Shown here: one piece after another, positions 8,519 to 18,805 of the stretch
Layout: each line of letters starts with the position of its first letter
Numbering within the stretch: the first letter of the stretch is position 1
Assembly: GCF_025869515.1 (NCBI RefSeq)
Contig: NZ_JAOZVR010000112.1
Location: 59,922 to 123,921 of the forward strand
DNA from: Ferrovibrio sp.
GTDB taxonomy: Bacteria > Pseudomonadota > Alphaproteobacteria > Ferrovibrionales > Ferrovibrionaceae
Direction of reading: 5' to 3'
DNA: 64,000 bases
Program-made: the position numbers and the translations under genes
The notes under the pieces: generated by a model
What the model was told of the DNA's origin: nothing
The model's database searches: none
What the model saw: the letters and a program-made list of their open reading frames with translations, nothing else

Positions 8519-10800
8519 TGGCTCTTCCCGATCGCATTCACCCGCAGGCGGCCCAGCCGCCCGTGATCTATGCCGCTCCTCCGGTCTACGTTCCTGCGCA
8601 GGGCAAGGATGCCGATTTTACCGACACCCTGCGCAGAATCTGGCGTCATCGCGGCACGATCCTTGTCAGCACTTTCATCTTCACGGCCATCGCCGTGCTG
8701 ACGGCGCGCCAGATTCCGTCGCATTACATCGCCGATGCCAGGATTCTGGTTGGCGTGCCGGCGGCGCGGGCGCTGAATATCGAGGCGATTATCGCCGATA
8801 TCAGCCCGGATGCGGAGCGCATCCAGAACGAGGCTTATGTGATCCAGTCGCGCGATGTGGCGCGGCAGGTGGTCGACAAGCTCAACCTGAAGGACAATGC
8901 GGAATTCAATCCGGCCCTGCGCCCCACGCCGGGCTGGCTGAGCCATCTCGATCCGATGCGTTATCTGCCGGAAGCGGTCCGGGCCTACATGCCAGGTCAG
9001 AAGGCGCCGGTGCAGCAGGAGGATATCTCGCCGCAACAGCGTGCCGAGCGGGAAATGAATGCGATGATCGACACGCTGCTGGCCAAGGTCGAGGTCACCA
9101 CGCTCGGCCGGTCGCATGTGTTGAACATCGAAGCCCGATCCATCGCGCCGGATACCGCAGCCGCGGTAGCCAACGGTTTCAGCGAGGCCTATCTGGCGCG
9201 TCAGCGCAGCGACAAGGTCGCGGCCAGCGAAGAGGTGGAGAAATTCCTCGCCGACCGCATCGCCACCCTGCGCGAGCAGGTGGAGAAATCGGACCAGGCG
9301 GTCGAGATGTATCGCCGGCAGAACAACCTCTATCAGGGTGCCAGCGCCGGCATGACAGCGCAGCAGCTTACCGAACTCAACACCCAGCTGATCGTGGCCC
9401 AGACCGCCAAGGCCGAAGCGGATTCGCGGCTGGGCGAGGCGCAGGCGCTGCGCCGCAGCGGTGTCGACAGCCAGAGCGTGCCGCAGGTGCTGCAGTCTCC
9501 GGTGGTGCAGCAGCTCAAGGCACAGCAGGCGGAAGCCGACCGGCGTCTTGCCGACCTGTCCGGAAGTCTCGGGCCGCAGCATCCGCGCGTGGTCAGCGCC
9601 AAGGCGGAGATCAACGACATTCGCGGCAAGATCAATGCCGAGGTTGGACGCATCATCGGCAGCCTGCAGCATGAAGCCCGCACCACCACGGCGCGCTACG
9701 AGGCTTTGCGCAAGAACTTCGAGCGCCTGCAAGGACAGGCTGGCGGCGTGAATGAAAAGTCGATCCGCCTGAATGCGCTGGAGCGCGAGGCGACCGTCAA
9801 CCGTAATCTGCTTGAGCAGATGATGGGCCGCGCCAAGGAAACCATCGGCCAGGAGCAGCTGCAGAAACCGAATGCCAAGCTGATCTCGGCAGCCGCACCG
9901 CCCACCAAGCCGGGCTTCCCGCCAAAGACCCTGATCGTTTTCCTGGGTGCTGTGGCCGGTGCGCTGGTCGGTATGGCCTATGCGCTGCTGCGCGAAGGCG
10001 TCGACCGCACCTTTCGGCGCAGCGACCAGCTCGAATCGCTGACCGGCCTGCCGGTGCTGGCGATGGTGCCAATGCTGCGAGGTGGCATGACGCCGATCGC
10101 CCATGTGCTGCGCAAACCGGTTTCCCCCTACAGCGAGGCCTTGCGCAAGCTGCATATCGGGATCGAGCTTTCCGAAGCCGCGCAATCGCCGAAGACGGTG
10201 CTGTTCGGGTCTGCGGTGCCGGGCGAAGGCAAGTCGGTGCTGGTGGCGTCTCTCGGTCGCATGCTGGCCAGCCATGGCCGTCGTATCCTGATGATCGACT
10301 GCGACTGGCGCAATCCGCGCCTGCACAAGTTGTTCCAGTGCCAGAATCGCAATGGCCTGGCGGAACTGCTGTGCGACCAGCCGGAAAGCATCGATGACTG
10401 TATCTTCACCGATACGCTGTCCGGAGCAGACATCATTCCGGCCGGTATCTTCTCGCCGCAGGCCATGCGCTATCTCACGACGGATCGCATGAAGCTGATC
10501 CTGCAGGCTTTGGCGCCGCGCTACGACATGATCATGCTGGATACGGCTCCGGTTCTGGTCGGCGCCGAGGTGCTGACCCTGTCGCGCATGGTTGACAAAG
10601 TGGCTTTCGTGGTGCGCTGGGGCGACACCAAGCGCGATGCGGTGATGGAGGCGCTGAAGGATCTGGTCGAGGTGCAGGCCGACATCGCCGGCCTGGTGAT
10701 GACCCGCGTCGATTCCAAGGGCTATCGCAAGTATTCCTATGGCCAGCTCAATTACGAATACGACCGGCCGGTTCTGGCCAAGCCGATGGACTGGAGCTGA
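8518..10800 (+). CDS. Wzc/ExoP-like chain-length determinant with cytoplasmic BY-kinase domain
   Basis: Wzz N-domain, long coiled coil, Walker A SAVPGEGKSVLVASL, Walker A' ILMIDCDWRNPRLH, and C-terminal tyrosine cluster YRKYSYGQLNYEYDRP. Confidence 0.92.
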   Translation: MALPDRIHPQAAQPPVIYAAPPVYVPAQGKDADFTDTLRRIWRHRGTILVSTFIFTAIAVLTARQIPSHYIADARILVGVPAARALNIEAIIADISPDAERIQNEAYVIQSRDVARQVVDKLNLKDNAEFNPALRPTPGWLSHLDPMRYLPEAVRAYMPGQKAPVQQEDISPQQRAEREMNAMIDTLLAKVEVTTLGRSHVLNIEARSIAPDTAAAVANGFSEAYLARQRSDKVAASEEVEKFLADRIATLREQVEKSDQAVEMYRRQNNLYQGASAGMTAQQLTELNTQLIVAQTAKAEADSRLGEAQALRRSGVDSQSVPQVLQSPVVQQLKAQQAEADRRLADLSGSLGPQHPRVVSAKAEINDIRGKINAEVGRIIGSLQHEARTTTARYEALRKNFERLQGQAGGVNEKSIRLNALEREATVNRNLLEQMMGRAKETIGQEQLQKPNAKLISAAAPPTKPGFPPKTLIVFLGAVAGALVGMAYALLREGVDRTFRRSDQLESLTGLPVLAMVPMLRGGMTPIAHVLRKPVSPYSEALRKLHIGIELSEAAQSPKTVLFGSAVPGEGKSVLVASLGRMLASHGRRILMIDCDWRNPRLHKLFQCQNRNGLAELLCDQPESIDDCIFTDTLSGADIIPAGIFSPQAMRYLTTDRMKLILQALAPRYDMIMLDTAPVLVGAEVLTLSRMVDKVAFVVRWGDTKRDAVMEALKDLVEVQADIAGLVMTRVDSKGYRKYSYGQLNYEYDRPVLAKPMDWS

Positions 10801-10805
10801 GGGCC

Positions 10806-13262
10806 GTGGGCCAGCAGCCGGAGGATCCGCGCGACCCGGTGCTTTTCGTGACGCAGCATTACAGCCCGGAGATGATCGGATCGGCGCCTTACTGCACCGA
10901 TCTGGCTGAAGGGCTGGTGCGACGCGGGCGTCCTGTCACGGTTTTGACCGGCCTGCCGCATTATCCGGATCCGGCAGAATTCTCCGTCTTCACCGACGAT
11001 CCGCCCGTGCGGCAGAAAATCGCCGGCGTGATGGTCGAGCGTCTGCACAGCTGGTTGCCCAAACGCCGCTCGGCGTTGCTGCGTGTGGCCGGCGAATTGA
11101 TGTTCCTGCTGAGTGGTATCGGGGCGTTGTTGCGCCGCCGCGTGCGACGGCATGACGTAGTGATATCGCTGTGCCCATCGATTTTTGCAGTGCTGCTGGG
11201 GCTGCTGGCCACTACACGTGGCGGCCGCCATGTCGCCATGGTGCATGACATCCAGTCCGGCCTGGCGCAGGGTCTGGGCATTGTCCGTCTGAGCCTGCTG
11301 GTGCGCCTGATGCGTCTGGCCGAGCGGCTGATCCTCAATCGCGTCGATCTCATCCTGGTCCTGTCGAACGAAATGGCGGCCGCATTGCGCGGCATCGGCG
11401 TGGCAAGCCCGATCGAAATCCTGCCGATCTGGGTCGACGCCGAAGCGATCCGGCCATGCCCGATACCGGCTGACCAGCCGCCAACAGTGCTTTACAGCGG
11501 CAATTTCGGCCGCAAGCAGGGCCTGGACCAGCTGGTGGCACTGGCCGTGGCGCTGGCGGAACGACGCCCCGATGTGCGCCTGCTGCTGCGCGGTTCCGGC
11601 GGCGAGCGGGAAAGCGTCGCGGCAGCAATTGCTGCCCGTGGACTGGGCAATGTCAGGTTCGAGGATCTGGTGCCGCGCGAGCAACTCGCCCAGGCACTGG
11701 CGGTGGGCACATTGCATCTGGTGCCACAGAAGCCCGATGGCGCGGATTTTGCCGTGCCCTCTAAAATCTACAATATCATGGCAGCCGGCCGCTGCTTCGT
11801 GACCACTGCCCTGCCGGGCAGCGCCTTGTGGTCGCTGCAGGCGCAGACCGAAGCCTTCCTCTGCGTGCCGCCGGAGGATACGGCGGCCCTGGCTGATGCC
11901 GTGGCGGCGCTGCTGGACGATCCGGCCGGTCGTCAGGTCATGGCAGGACGCGGTCGCGCCTATGTGGAACGTCACCATACGCGCGATGCCCTGCTGGCCC
12001 GGATCGATGGCTGGTTGGTGGCATTATGTCGGGAAGGCAGCCTGCCCGGGCGCCCGCGCGACCTGCTGGTGCTGGAGCCTGACGGCGACGGGCATGCCGA
12101 GGAATGGTTGCGCCATCTGCTGATCCATCTGGGCGGCCAGAGCGAGGTCGAGCGAATCTGGATTGCGGTGCCGGAGGCTTTGCGCCAGCGCCTGAGCAAC
12201 CATCTGCCGGTACATCTGCGTCACCGCATCGGGCTTCTGGCGCTGACACCAACCGAGCTGCACTATTGCACGCATCGCCGGCTGGCGATCAGCGGCATGG
12301 CGCGCTGGTGGGTGATGCGGCGCTATCTGATCCGTACCGGCGCCGAGATCGGTTATTTCCTCTCACTGGACCATCTGTCGCTGCCGCTGGGTCTTGGTCT
12401 GAGTGCGGGAACCCGCCGGTTGAGTGGTATTTTGTTCCGGCCCTCGGTTCATTACCACACGATCGGCGATTACCGGCCCGGTCTGGGAGAGCGCTTGCGC
12501 GACCGGCGCAAGGCGGCGCTGTATCGCGGCATGCTGCGCAACCGGGCCGTTGATACGGTGCTGACGCTCGATCCGTTCTTTGCCGAGTTTGCCGCCGAAC
12601 ATTATCCCGGCGGCGAGAAGGTAGGCGTGGTGCCAGATCCGGCCTTTCCTGCCGCTGCCATTCCGGCGAATGACGACCGTCTGCCGATGAATGTGCCGCA
12701 GGATCGCCATATGCTGCTGCTGTTTGGCGCGCTCACCGAGCGCAAGGGCGTGCTGCATCTCCTCGACGCCCTGCAACTGCTTCCGCTTGGTATTGCCGGG
12801 AAAATCGCCGTGGTGATTGCCGGCAAGGTCGCGCCGGATATCCAACGCGAAGTTGATATCAAGGCAGGGAGGCTGCGGCGCGAACGGCCGGACCTCTGGC
12901 TGCTGGTGGAGAATCGCTGGCTCGGCAGCCCGGAGATCGCTGCGCTGGTGCAACGCTGTGATGTGGTGCTCGCACCTTACCAGCGCTTTGTCGGTTCCAG
13001 CGGCGTTCTGCTCTGGGCGGCTCGCGCCGGCAAGCCGCTGCTGACTCAGGATTACGGCCTGCTCGGACGGTTGGTCCGCGATCACGCGCTTGGTCTGGCA
13101 GTCGATACCACCGATCCGCGTGCGCTGGCCGATGGAATCGCCCGCATGATCAAGCAGGGTCCGCATAGTCTTATGAATGTCACGACGGCTGCGGATTTCG
13201 TGGCGCAGCGCACGCCGGAGACGTTTGCAAACCGGGTCTTTGCAAGCCTGCGCCAGTCCTGA
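10806..13262 (+). CDS. Tandem two-domain glycosyltransferase (two GT-B units, 818 aa)
   Basis: GTG start. N-half is WbuB-like GT4 (FVTQHYSPEMIGSAPYCTDLAEGL ... PSKIYNIMAAGR); C-half has a second GT-B C-domain (LLFGALTERKGVLHLLDAL ... LAPYQRFVGSSGVLLWAARAGKPLL). Confidence 0.82.
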   Translation: MGQQPEDPRDPVLFVTQHYSPEMIGSAPYCTDLAEGLVRRGRPVTVLTGLPHYPDPAEFSVFTDDPPVRQKIAGVMVERLHSWLPKRRSALLRVAGELMFLLSGIGALLRRRVRRHDVVISLCPSIFAVLLGLLATTRGGRHVAMVHDIQSGLAQGLGIVRLSLLVRLMRLAERLILNRVDLILVLSNEMAAALRGIGVASPIEILPIWVDAEAIRPCPIPADQPPTVLYSGNFGRKQGLDQLVALAVALAERRPDVRLLLRGSGGERESVAAAIAARGLGNVRFEDLVPREQLAQALAVGTLHLVPQKPDGADFAVPSKIYNIMAAGRCFVTTALPGSALWSLQAQTEAFLCVPPEDTAALADAVAALLDDPAGRQVMAGRGRAYVERHHTRDALLARIDGWLVALCREGSLPGRPRDLLVLEPDGDGHAEEWLRHLLIHLGGQSEVERIWIAVPEALRQRLSNHLPVHLRHRIGLLALTPTELHYCTHRRLAISGMARWWVMRRYLIRTGAEIGYFLSLDHLSLPLGLGLSAGTRRLSGILFRPSVHYHTIGDYRPGLGERLRDRRKAALYRGMLRNRAVDTVLTLDPFFAEFAAEHYPGGEKVGVVPDPAFPAAAIPANDDRLPMNVPQDRHMLLLFGALTERKGVLHLLDALQLLPLGIAGKIAVVIAGKVAPDIQREVDIKAGRLRRERPDLWLLVENRWLGSPEIAALVQRCDVVLAPYQRFVGSSGVLLWAARAGKPLLTQDYGLLGRLVRDHALGLAVDTTDPRALADGIARMIKQGPHSLMNVTTAADFVAQRTPETFANRVFASLRQS

Positions 13263-13415
13263 CCAGTGAATGTGATCGTTCTGTTGCGCCGCAGTAGAGC
13301 GATCCCGGCATGGTCACAAGCCGTTGCAGAAAGCCTGTGCCACATCAGGCAGACACTCCAGGGCGGAGTCTTCTCTGCCCATGTTTGCGATGCACAGCCG
13401 GAACGGAGCAGCTGA

Positions 13416-14981
13416 ATGTCCTTCGACATCCATCAAGGCTCGACTTCACCCCGTCGCCACGCGGTACGGCCAAACCCGGCGCAGCCCCAGGCCAGCACCA
13501 TGGCGCGTCCCGCTGCCTGGCGCAGCAACGACAACAGCAAGACCCGGGGATCCGCGCGCCGTGTTGAAAAATCTTTGGCGCAGCCGGTTTCGCTGCCGAT
13601 CGTCAGCGGCCTGCTGCGCGGCTGGGATGCCATTGCAATCCTCATTGCCGGCCTTACGGCTCTGCTGCTGGCCGCTCCGGATCTGCCGATGGATGGTTCG
13701 TATTATGTTGCCCTGTCCTTCTTCGGCGCGGTCGTGGCAGGCAATGCGCTGCATCTGGCCGGCGCCTATCGTATCGAAACCCTGCGGCAGATCCAGGTCG
13801 GCTGGATCCGCCTGCTGGCTGCCTGGGGTGCCGCAGCCCTGATCACCGCGGTCGCCGTCGTCGCCAGTGGTGCCGCACTGGAGCAGAATTGGACCTGGCT
13901 GGTGCTGTGGTTCATTCTGGGCCTGTTTCTGCCGGTGCTGGCGCGCGGCGTGCTGACACTCCGGATGGACTACTGGCGCAAGGCAGGCCGTCTGCGCCGG
14001 CGTCTGGCCATTCTCGGCGCCGGCCCGGGTGGTCAGATGCTGTTGCGCCGTCTCGGTAACCGTCACGATGCCGAGGTGGCGATCATTGGCCTGTATGACG
14101 ATCGCTCCGGCCCGCCGCCCGCCGGTTGGCGCGGTCACGCGGTGCGCGGAAACTGCAACGATCTGCTGGAGGATATTCGCCGCCAGCGCGTCGACATGGT
14201 GGTTGTTGCGGCTGCGCCGGATGATCCCGGCGTCGAGGCGATGCTGGCCCAGTTGCGCTGCGTGGCCGTCGATATCTGTTTCTGTCCGGATGCCAATTAT
14301 GCCTTTCCGGCACTGGATGGCATCGAGATGATCGGCGATGTGCCGCTGATGGTGGTTGAGCGGCGGCCGCTGCGTGATTGGAGCGGGGTGGTCAAGGAAC
14401 TGGAAGATCGCCTGTTCGCCGCCACCATTCTGGTGCTGATCGCACCGGTGCTGGCCGTTATTGCACTCGCCATCAAGCTCGACAGTCCCGGGCCGGTGAT
14501 CTTCCGTCAGAAGCGATATGGCCGGAACAATCAGCTTATCGAGATTTTCAAGTTCCGCAGCATGTACGCTCATGCCACCGATCCGAATGCCACAAAACTG
14601 GCCACCCGCAACGATCCCCGCGTGACCAGGGTCGGCGCCTTCCTGCGGCGCACCAGTCTCGATGAACTGCCGCAGTTCCTGAATGTGTTGCGCGGCGAGA
14701 TGTCGGTGGTCGGCCCGCGACCGCATGCGCTGCTCTGCACGGCTGGCGGTCTTCTCTATCAGGACGCGGTGCGGAACTATGACTGGCGTCACCGCATCAA
14801 GCCGGGCATCACCGGCTGGGCCCAGATCAATGGCTGGCGCGGCGAGACCGTGACGGTCGAGCAGATCCGGAAACGCGTTGAGCACGACATTTATTATATC
14901 GAGAACTGGTCCCTGCTCCTGGACGTTAAGATCATCGTCAAAACCATCTTTGGCGGCTTTACCGGCAGCAAGGCCTATTGA
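13416..14981 (+). CDS. Undecaprenyl-phosphate sugar phosphotransferase (WcaJ/polyprenyl-P glucose-1-P transferase family)
   Basis: C-terminal bacterial sugar transferase domain: [60 protein letters not shown]. Confidence 0.93.
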   Translation: MSFDIHQGSTSPRRHAVRPNPAQPQASTMARPAAWRSNDNSKTRGSARRVEKSLAQPVSLPIVSGLLRGWDAIAILIAGLTALLLAAPDLPMDGSYYVALSFFGAVVAGNALHLAGAYRIETLRQIQVGWIRLLAAWGAAALITAVAVVASGAALEQNWTWLVLWFILGLFLPVLARGVLTLRMDYWRKAGRLRRRLAILGAGPGGQMLLRRLGNRHDAEVAIIGLYDDRSGPPPAGWRGHAVRGNCNDLLEDIRRQRVDMVVVAAAPDDPGVEAMLAQLRCVAVDICFCPDANYAFPALDGIEMIGDVPLMVVERRPLRDWSGVVKELEDRLFAATILVLIAPVLAVIALAIKLDSPGPVIFRQKRYGRNNQLIEIFKFRSMYAHATDPNATKLATRNDPRVTRVGAFLRRTSLDELPQFLNVLRGEMSVVGPRPHALLCTAGGLLYQDAVRNYDWRHRIKPGITGWAQINGWRGETVTVEQIRKRVEHDIYYIENWSLLLDVKIIVKTIFGGFTGSKAY

Positions 14982-15000
14982 AACATGGTGACCATTCCCT

Positions 15001-16194
15001 ATGCGATGCCTCTGGCTGACACTGGCTGATCCCGAACCGCGCCATAACGGGCAGTATCTCTATTCTGGCGGCCTTATCGATGCGATGGGGCAGGGCGGAG
15101 CGCAGATGCATGTGCTGGGCCTGGCACGCCCGGATTCGCCCAAACGCATGAATGGTGTGCCGGGTGCCGACGGCATCCGCTGGTGGTTATCGGATCATCA
15201 TCCGCGTTCCAGCCTGCAGAGCCTGGTGTCGCCCCTGCCGCATATTGCCGATCGCAGCTGGACGCCCGGCTTGCGTCAGGCGCTGGATGCCCGCCTGCGC
15301 GAAGGAAAATGGGATACCATCGTTTTCGACGGTATCTCTGCCGGCTGGGCGCTGGATCAGGTGCTTGATCATTTCCCCCGCCGGCATGGCCGGCCGAATC
15401 TCGTTTATGTCTCGCATAACCATGAGGCCAGCCTGCGCCGCGAGGTGGCGCGCAACCATGAGAATTTCATCAAGCGGCAGGTGTTGCGCTACGATGCGCT
15501 GAAGGCAGCCTGGCTCGAACACCGGCTGGTCGATGCCGCCGCGCTGGTCACCGCGATCACCTCCGAAGATGCGGAGCAGTATCTGGCCCGCCGGCCGGAT
15601 CGCCGCGTCGAGGTCTTGACGCCCGGCTATGCCGGCAGCCATGAAAGCCGCCGGCGCATCACCGCGGCGACGCCGCGCCGCGCCGTCATCGTCGGAAGTT
15701 TCGACTGGATCGCCAAGCGGATGAATCTGGAGCAGTTCGTCGCGGTGGCCGACCCGCTCTTTGCCGCCCATGGCGCTGAATTGCAGGTGATCGGCAGCGC
15801 TGAGGAAGCCTTTCTCAGCCGCATGCGCCGCAAGGCAGCCGCCACGCAGTTTACCGGGCCAGTTGATGGCGTGCTCGACTTCATGCGCGAGGCACGGATT
15901 GCCCTGGTGGCCGAACGTCATGGCGGCGGCTTCAAGCTCAAGGTCCTGGACTACATCTTCAACCGCATGCCGATCCTGGCGCTTTCCGGCTCGGTCGCTG
16001 GCGTGCCACTGCGGCATGATGACAGCATCCTGCTCTATGAAGATTACGAATCGCTGGCGCGCGGCGTTTTGCAGGTGATCGACGATTGCGACCGGCTGAA
16101 CAGTCTGCAGGACCGCGCCTATGCGGCATGCCAGGATCAGTTCGACTGGTCGAGCCGTGGTGAGCGGCTGCTGTCCGCCATGGCGGCGCTATGA
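15001..16194 (+). CDS. Glycosyltransferase, GT4-like
   Basis: VYVSHNHEASLRREVARNH, RAVIVGSFDWIAKRMNLEQF, and acceptor-side HGGGFKLKVLDYIFNRMPILA. Confidence 0.82.
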   Translation: MRCLWLTLADPEPRHNGQYLYSGGLIDAMGQGGAQMHVLGLARPDSPKRMNGVPGADGIRWWLSDHHPRSSLQSLVSPLPHIADRSWTPGLRQALDARLREGKWDTIVFDGISAGWALDQVLDHFPRRHGRPNLVYVSHNHEASLRREVARNHENFIKRQVLRYDALKAAWLEHRLVDAAALVTAITSEDAEQYLARRPDRRVEVLTPGYAGSHESRRRITAATPRRAVIVGSFDWIAKRMNLEQFVAVADPLFAAHGAELQVIGSAEEAFLSRMRRKAAATQFTGPVDGVLDFMREARIALVAERHGGGFKLKVLDYIFNRMPILALSGSVAGVPLRHDDSILLYEDYESLARGVLQVIDDCDRLNSLQDRAYAACQDQFDWSSRGERLLSAMAAL

Positions 16195-17546
16195 AACTCA
16201 ATATCGTGACGGAGTCCCGCCTCGGCAGTTTCGACATGCTGCTGCTGGTGATCTTTTTCGCCGGCATCTATCTCGGCGTTATGGTGCAGATCACGTCGAC
16301 GATTCCCTTTCCTGCCGCGCCGGCCGGTATTGCCGGACTGGTGCTTTTATGGCGACGGCGCGACAGTATCGTCCCCGCACATCTGGCCGGCCTGTTCGGC
16401 GTCATCGTCCTGTATCTGGGCGCCAGTTTTTCGACCTCGGATATCGGTACCCTGCCCAAACGCTTTACCGGCCTGGTGCAGCTGACGTACTCGCTGGTCA
16501 TCGGCTATGCGATGTTTCTCACCCTGCTGCAGGCCAGCCGCAGGCAACTCGCCAATCTGTTTCTCGGTTTCAGCCTGTTCATCCTGATCGGCAGCCTGCT
16601 GGAAAGCTACGCCGGGCTGAATGTCGTCAGCGATGCCGTGCGCAACAACATCTACGATTCCGGAATCTATGACTCGGACCTGCGTGACCAGATTCTATAT
16701 GGCAAGGTCCGCCCCAAACTGTTCACCTCGGAACCCTCCGCCGTCACCTTCGGTTATACGCTGTTCACCTTTGCCTGGTTCATGGTGACGCCGCGCCGCA
16801 ACAAGCTGATGCCGTTTCTCGCCCTGCTGGCCGCAGGCATCATCGCCATGCCGGGTCCAACACTGCTGCTGTCGCTGTTGCTGTTGCCGCCTTATTACTT
16901 CTTCGTGTTGCCGCAGACGCCGCCGATCGGTCAGTTCGGTGCGGGCTATCGCATGGCGATCATCGTTTTCGGCAGCATTCTGCTGGTGATCTTTGCCGTC
17001 GTCGGTGCCACCGTTTATGCCGAACGCCTCGGCCAGATCATGAATGGCAACGATCCCAGCTTCTTCTATCGCGTGATCGGACCGGGCCTCGTCGGGATCG
17101 AGGTGATGCAGCATTACCCCTGGGCGGGTGCCGGTCTGACCGGCGAGGCCTCGATCGCCGACCTGGTGCTGAATGTCTTCGTGCAGTCGTCGCACTTCTC
17201 GGCCGGCTGGCGCATCAACAAGATTTCCGAAGTGCTGACAAATTATTTCTGGCTGCACTGGATCTATCTCGGCCTGGTCTGGGGCTGCCTCATTCTGGCC
17301 GGATTGACGGTCTGGCTGCGCCTGCTGGGCGTTCCGGCCATCCTGTTCTGCTGGATCACCTGGGCGGTCTTCGGCCAGGCCTCGGGCGCCTATGTGGCCC
17401 CCAAGACCTGGGTTGTGCTGTTGCTGGCGGCAGCATTGACCATCCTGCACCAGCGCGTTGCGGTTCCGGCGACACCCGTGCAGTCCATGCCATTCGGGCG
17501 ACCGCCGCGTCTGCGACGTCCTGTGCGGCTGGCGCCGCAGGCCTGA
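16191..17546 (+). CDS. Wzy/O-antigen-ligase-like polysaccharide polymerase (multi-TM)
   Basis: Multiple hydrophobic segments, KLFTSEPSAVTFGYTLF, large periplasmic loop; ATGA overlap with upstream GT. Confidence 0.75.
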   Translation: MKLNIVTESRLGSFDMLLLVIFFAGIYLGVMVQITSTIPFPAAPAGIAGLVLLWRRRDSIVPAHLAGLFGVIVLYLGASFSTSDIGTLPKRFTGLVQLTYSLVIGYAMFLTLLQASRRQLANLFLGFSLFILIGSLLESYAGLNVVSDAVRNNIYDSGIYDSDLRDQILYGKVRPKLFTSEPSAVTFGYTLFTFAWFMVTPRRNKLMPFLALLAAGIIAMPGPTLLLSLLLLPPYYFFVLPQTPPIGQFGAGYRMAIIVFGSILLVIFAVVGATVYAERLGQIMNGNDPSFFYRVIGPGLVGIEVMQHYPWAGAGLTGEASIADLVLNVFVQSSHFSAGWRINKISEVLTNYFWLHWIYLGLVWGCLILAGLTVWLRLLGVPAILFCWITWAVFGQASGAYVAPKTWVVLLLAAALTILHQRVAVPATPVQSMPFGRPPRLRRPVRLAPQA

Positions 17547-17548
17547 GC

Positions 17549-18802
17549 GTGCAGCGCCGCGATCTCCTGGCCCTTGGCGGGGCGGCGCTGGCAGGCTCCG
17601 CGCTCAGTGGGATGCCGGCGGCACAGGCCGCACCGCATCAGGCGCCGTTCGGCCGCCTGATTTCCGCCAGCGACTTCGGCGCGACGGGGGACGGGCGTAC
17701 CGACGACACGGTCGCCCTGCAGGCTGCCCTGGATGCCGCCTATGCCGGCGAGGATGGCGGCCTGCTGCTGATCCCGTCCGGCCGCTATCGCATCACGGCG
17801 ACTCTCCGCATCGCGCCGAAAGCGAATATCACGCGGCAATCCGGCATTCTCGGCATCGGGGCGCGCATCCTCTCGGCGATTACCGATGGCAGCGACATCC
17901 TGGACATATCCAGCCGGTCGACCTTCCGCTTCCTGCTGATCCAGGGCCTCGACATTCATGGCAGCGGCAAGGATGGCCACGGTATCCGGCTGTCCTGTCC
18001 GGGCAACCGGAATTTCCTCTATAATTTCTGCCTGCGCGATCTCGTTATCCAGGGCTGCGGCAAGAATGGCTGTCAGCTGATCGGCAATGTTTTCGAGGGG
18101 CAGATCGCCAACTGCTATTTCCGCAACAATCACGGTCATGGCGCCAGCTTCCACCACGATCCCGCCGGCAAGGGCATCCTGTCTGCCGTGCGGGTGATCG
18201 GCGGCGTGTTCGGCGAGAATGGCATCCATGGCGCTGCCATGCTGGATGGCTGTTATGACGTCAGTTACCACGGCAGCTATTTCCTGCTGAACAAGCGGTT
18301 CGGCCTGGTGGCGGAAAACGGCTGCACCCTGCTGTCGAGCTGTGGCTTCGAAAACAACCACGAAGGCGCCGATGATTTCTCGCGCGGCGATGCCGGCATC
18401 TGGCTGCAGGGTTTCGCCACCTTGGTTGGCTGCACCGCCTATTCCATGTTCAGGCAGACGCATCTGCTGCGGGCCACCCTCACCGGCCGGCTCGCCATGG
18501 TCGGTTGCAGCGGCAGTGGCGATGCCAGGGCGGCCGGGGCCGGTCTTGCCGTCCTGCGCGGCGATCCGCGCAGCAGCGCCACCCTGATCGGCTGCAATGG
18601 CAGCCTGAAAAACGAAGGTGGCTTCGAGGCGGTTGAGATCGGCAGCGGCGATGGCGGCCTGCGGTGCGGTGGAGACTGGCAGAGCCGCACGCTGGCCCAG
18701 TTGGGCGACTACCGTCTCTGGGTCGATCGCCGGGGCCGGCTGCGCATCAAGAAGGGACGCCCGCAGCGCGACGATGACGGCAGCCTGGTTGGCGTTGCCT
18801 GA
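17549..18802 (+). CDS. Exported right-handed beta-helix protein, pectate-lyase superfamily
   Basis: GTG start; Tat-like signal MQRRDLLALGGAALAGSALSG; ISASDFGATGDGRTDDTVALQAALDAA; asparagine/glycine-rich parallel-helix rungs. Confidence 0.8.
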   Translation: MQRRDLLALGGAALAGSALSGMPAAQAAPHQAPFGRLISASDFGATGDGRTDDTVALQAALDAAYAGEDGGLLLIPSGRYRITATLRIAPKANITRQSGILGIGARILSAITDGSDILDISSRSTFRFLLIQGLDIHGSGKDGHGIRLSCPGNRNFLYNFCLRDLVIQGCGKNGCQLIGNVFEGQIANCYFRNNHGHGASFHHDPAGKGILSAVRVIGGVFGENGIHGAAMLDGCYDVSYHGSYFLLNKRFGLVAENGCTLLSSCGFENNHEGADDFSRGDAGIWLQGFATLVGCTAYSMFRQTHLLRATLTGRLAMVGCSGSGDARAAGAGLAVLRGDPRSSATLIGCNGSLKNEGGFEAVEIGSGDGGLRCGGDWQSRTLAQLGDYRLWVDRRGRLRIKKGRPQRDDDGSLVGVA

Positions 18803-18805
18803 ATC

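Noticed and set aside
8358-9674. 438-aa plus-strand ORF
   Set aside because: Out of frame over wza/wzc; no domain; the real frames carry clear motifs.
8410-10326. 638-aa minus-strand ORF
   Set aside because: Antisense shadow of the Wzc-like gene.
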